From assembly GCA_034440115.1 (NCBI GenBank), contig JAWXBM010000139.1:1-7280 (forward strand): a stretch of DNA of 7,280 bases, given 5' to 3'. A program made the position numbers and the translations under genes. Shown here piece by piece: positions 6,201 through 7,280 of this stretch; the first letter of the stretch is position 1, and every line of letters begins with the position of its first letter. The notes under the pieces are model-generated. The model ran no database searches and was not told the origin of the DNA. It worked only from the letters and a program-made list of their open reading frames with translations. This DNA is from JAWXBM01 sp034440115 (GTDB lineage Bacteria > Pseudomonadota > Gammaproteobacteria > Xanthomonadales > SZUA-36).

Positions 6201-7175
6201 ATGAAGTTGCTGAAACGACCTGTCGCAGCCGGATTGATCGTCGCGTCGCTTTGCACCTGGGCGCATGCGCAAGAGTATCCGTACAAGCCAGTCCGATGGA
6301 TCGTCCCCTTCGCTCCAGGCGGCGGACCCGATGTCGTGGCGCGTATCGTGGGCAACGAACTGGGCAAGATCCTGGGCCAGCGGATCATCATCGACAATCG
6401 TACGGGCGCTGCCGGCAACCTGGGCAGCGGGATCGCGGCGAAATCACCACCCGACGGTTACACCTTTCTGCTCGGTGTCGCTTCCCCGCTGGCAATCAAC
6501 GTCAGCCTCTACGGTTCCAAGCTGCCGTACAACCCGGCCGAGGACTTCGCACCGGTTTCCATGATCCTGAAGGTGCCGCAAGTGCTGTTGCTGCATCCGT
6601 CGGTGCCGACGCGCGATCTGACGCAACTGATCGCTCTGGCCAAAGCCTACCCGAAGAAGCTGAATTACGGATCAGCCGGCAGCGGAACCTCCGGCCACTT
6701 GGTGGTCGCGCTGTTCACGATGGCCGCCGGTATCCAGATCACCCACATCCCTTTTAGGTCCTCGGGCCTGTCCTCAATAGCGGGGCTATCCGGCGAAGTG
6801 GACATGGTCGTGGGTTCGGCGGCATCCTTTATGACTTACATCAAGTCGGGCCGGTTGCGCCCGATCGCGGTGTCGAGCGCAAAACGTTCACCGGCCATAC
6901 CCGATGTTCCGACGATGATGGAATCGGGGTTGCCGGGTTTCGATGTTTCCTCGTGGTACTGCATGGTCGCGCCCGCCGGCACGCCGCGCCCGATCGTCGA
7001 CAAAGTGCACACCGCGCTCATTCGCGTGCTGCAAGCGCCCGAGGTGCACCAACTGCTGCTGAACGAGGGTGCGGCGCCCGAGCCCTCGACGCCGGAAGAG
7101 CTCGGCGCATTCATACGCGCCGAGATCGTCAAGTGGGCTGCAGCGGTGAAAGCATCAGGCGCGAAGGTGGACTGA
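6201..7175 (+). CDS. Bug/TctC family tripartite tricarboxylate transporter substrate-binding protein (Bug C)
   Basis: A 324-residue Bug-family periplasmic binding protein, divergent from the operon. I prefer the ATG at 6201, since it gives a standard signal peptide (MKLLKRP, hydrophobic 8-19, AHA cleavage site at 21-23 before QEYP). A GTG at 6156 would add 15 residues before the signal peptide; neither start has a strong ribosome site (only a weak GGAC before 6201). Motifs are IVPFAPGGGPD (34-44), GAAGNLGS (69-76), PPDGYTFL (83-90), GSAGSGTSGHL (157-167), VPTMMESGLPGFD (236-248) and APAGTP (257-262). It aligns with Bug B over 299 residues with no gap and 194 identities by hand count. The central motif is HIPFRSSGLSS (182-192), unlike the canonical HVPYKGAGPA, so its ligand may differ. 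It shares the unusual WYC (C254) with Bug B, its only mature cysteine. The gene looks richer in G and C at third positions than Bug A. Confidence 0.94.
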   Translation: MKLLKRPVAAGLIVASLCTWAHAQEYPYKPVRWIVPFAPGGGPDVVARIVGNELGKILGQRIIIDNRTGAAGNLGSGIAAKSPPDGYTFLLGVASPLAINVSLYGSKLPYNPAEDFAPVSMILKVPQVLLLHPSVPTRDLTQLIALAKAYPKKLNYGSAGSGTSGHLVVALFTMAAGIQITHIPFRSSGLSSIAGLSGEVDMVVGSAASFMTYIKSGRLRPIAVSSAKRSPAIPDVPTMMESGLPGFDVSSWYCMVAPAGTPRPIVDKVHTALIRVLQAPEVHQLLLNEGAAPEPSTPEELGAFIRAEIVKWAAAVKASGAKVD

Positions 7176-7280
7176 GCGCGGCGAGAGCTCCACACCGGCT
7201 CGCGATTCGCGGTGCGTGCCTGTCCTATGGTTCATGCCAGCGCGTCATAGCTCAGTGTCGACAGCGTCACTGCGTCATTG
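7176..7280. other. Non-coding tail after Bug C, no gene identified
   Basis: These 105 bases after the Bug C stop contain no recognised gene. An imperfect hairpin with CACCG (7193-7197) pairing CGGTG (7210-7214) lies 17 bases past the stop, but has no T run, so it is at best a weak terminator. On the minus strand one frame is open from the right edge to a TGA at 7232-7234 (ending SYDALA), which could be the end of a convergent gene whose body lies outside; 15 codons are too few to tell. Confidence 0.3.

Noticed and set aside
7232..7280. End of a convergent minus-strand gene at the right edge
   Set aside because: Only 15 codons are open; no motif to recognise, so it is mentioned under the tail region but not called as a gene.

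Overview
The window looks like chromosome of a betaproteobacterium, probably Burkholderiales (Alcaligenaceae/Comamonadaceae type). The main reason is three separate genes for Bug/TctC periplasmic solute-binding proteins in 7.3 kb with no TctA/TctB membrane genes beside them, a pattern typical of that group. Coding GC is moderately high and spacing is tight. Genus and species cannot be told from the sequence.

Layout. Four complete genes lie head-to-tail on the minus strand and read like one operon, in transcription order: Bug protein A (5992-5006), a fused NDP-forming acyl-CoA synthetase (4927-2759), an acyl-CoA carboxylase carboxyltransferase subunit (2775-1228, 17-bp overlap with the gene before it), and Bug protein B (1206-226, 21-bp gap). 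Past Bug B, the left edge holds a fragment of a gamma-glutamyltransferase gene (143 to beyond base 1) that has lost its 5' part. On the plus strand, divergent from the operon, lies a third Bug gene, C (6201-7175). A 208-bp AT-rich region (5993-6200) separates the two directions and must hold the promoters; it contains a perfect 8-bp inverted repeat. The last 105 bases carry no gene I can identify.

How the genes may work together (inference). The Bug proteins would bind a carboxylate in the periplasm for a TctAB-type permease encoded elsewhere. The synthetase would convert the acid to its CoA thioester with ATP, and the carboxyltransferase would carboxylate that acyl-CoA using carboxybiotin. 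No biotin carboxylase, biotin carrier or permease gene is in the window, so partners must come from elsewhere. The substrate cannot be deduced. Bug B and Bug C are close paralogues (194 of 299 positions identical by hand count, no gaps, outside the signal peptides), while Bug A is more distant.

I see no RNA gene, CRISPR array, insertion sequence or phage gene. The most unusual items are the truncated transferase, the uneven divergence between Bug B and Bug C, and the variant active-site motifs in the two enzymes.
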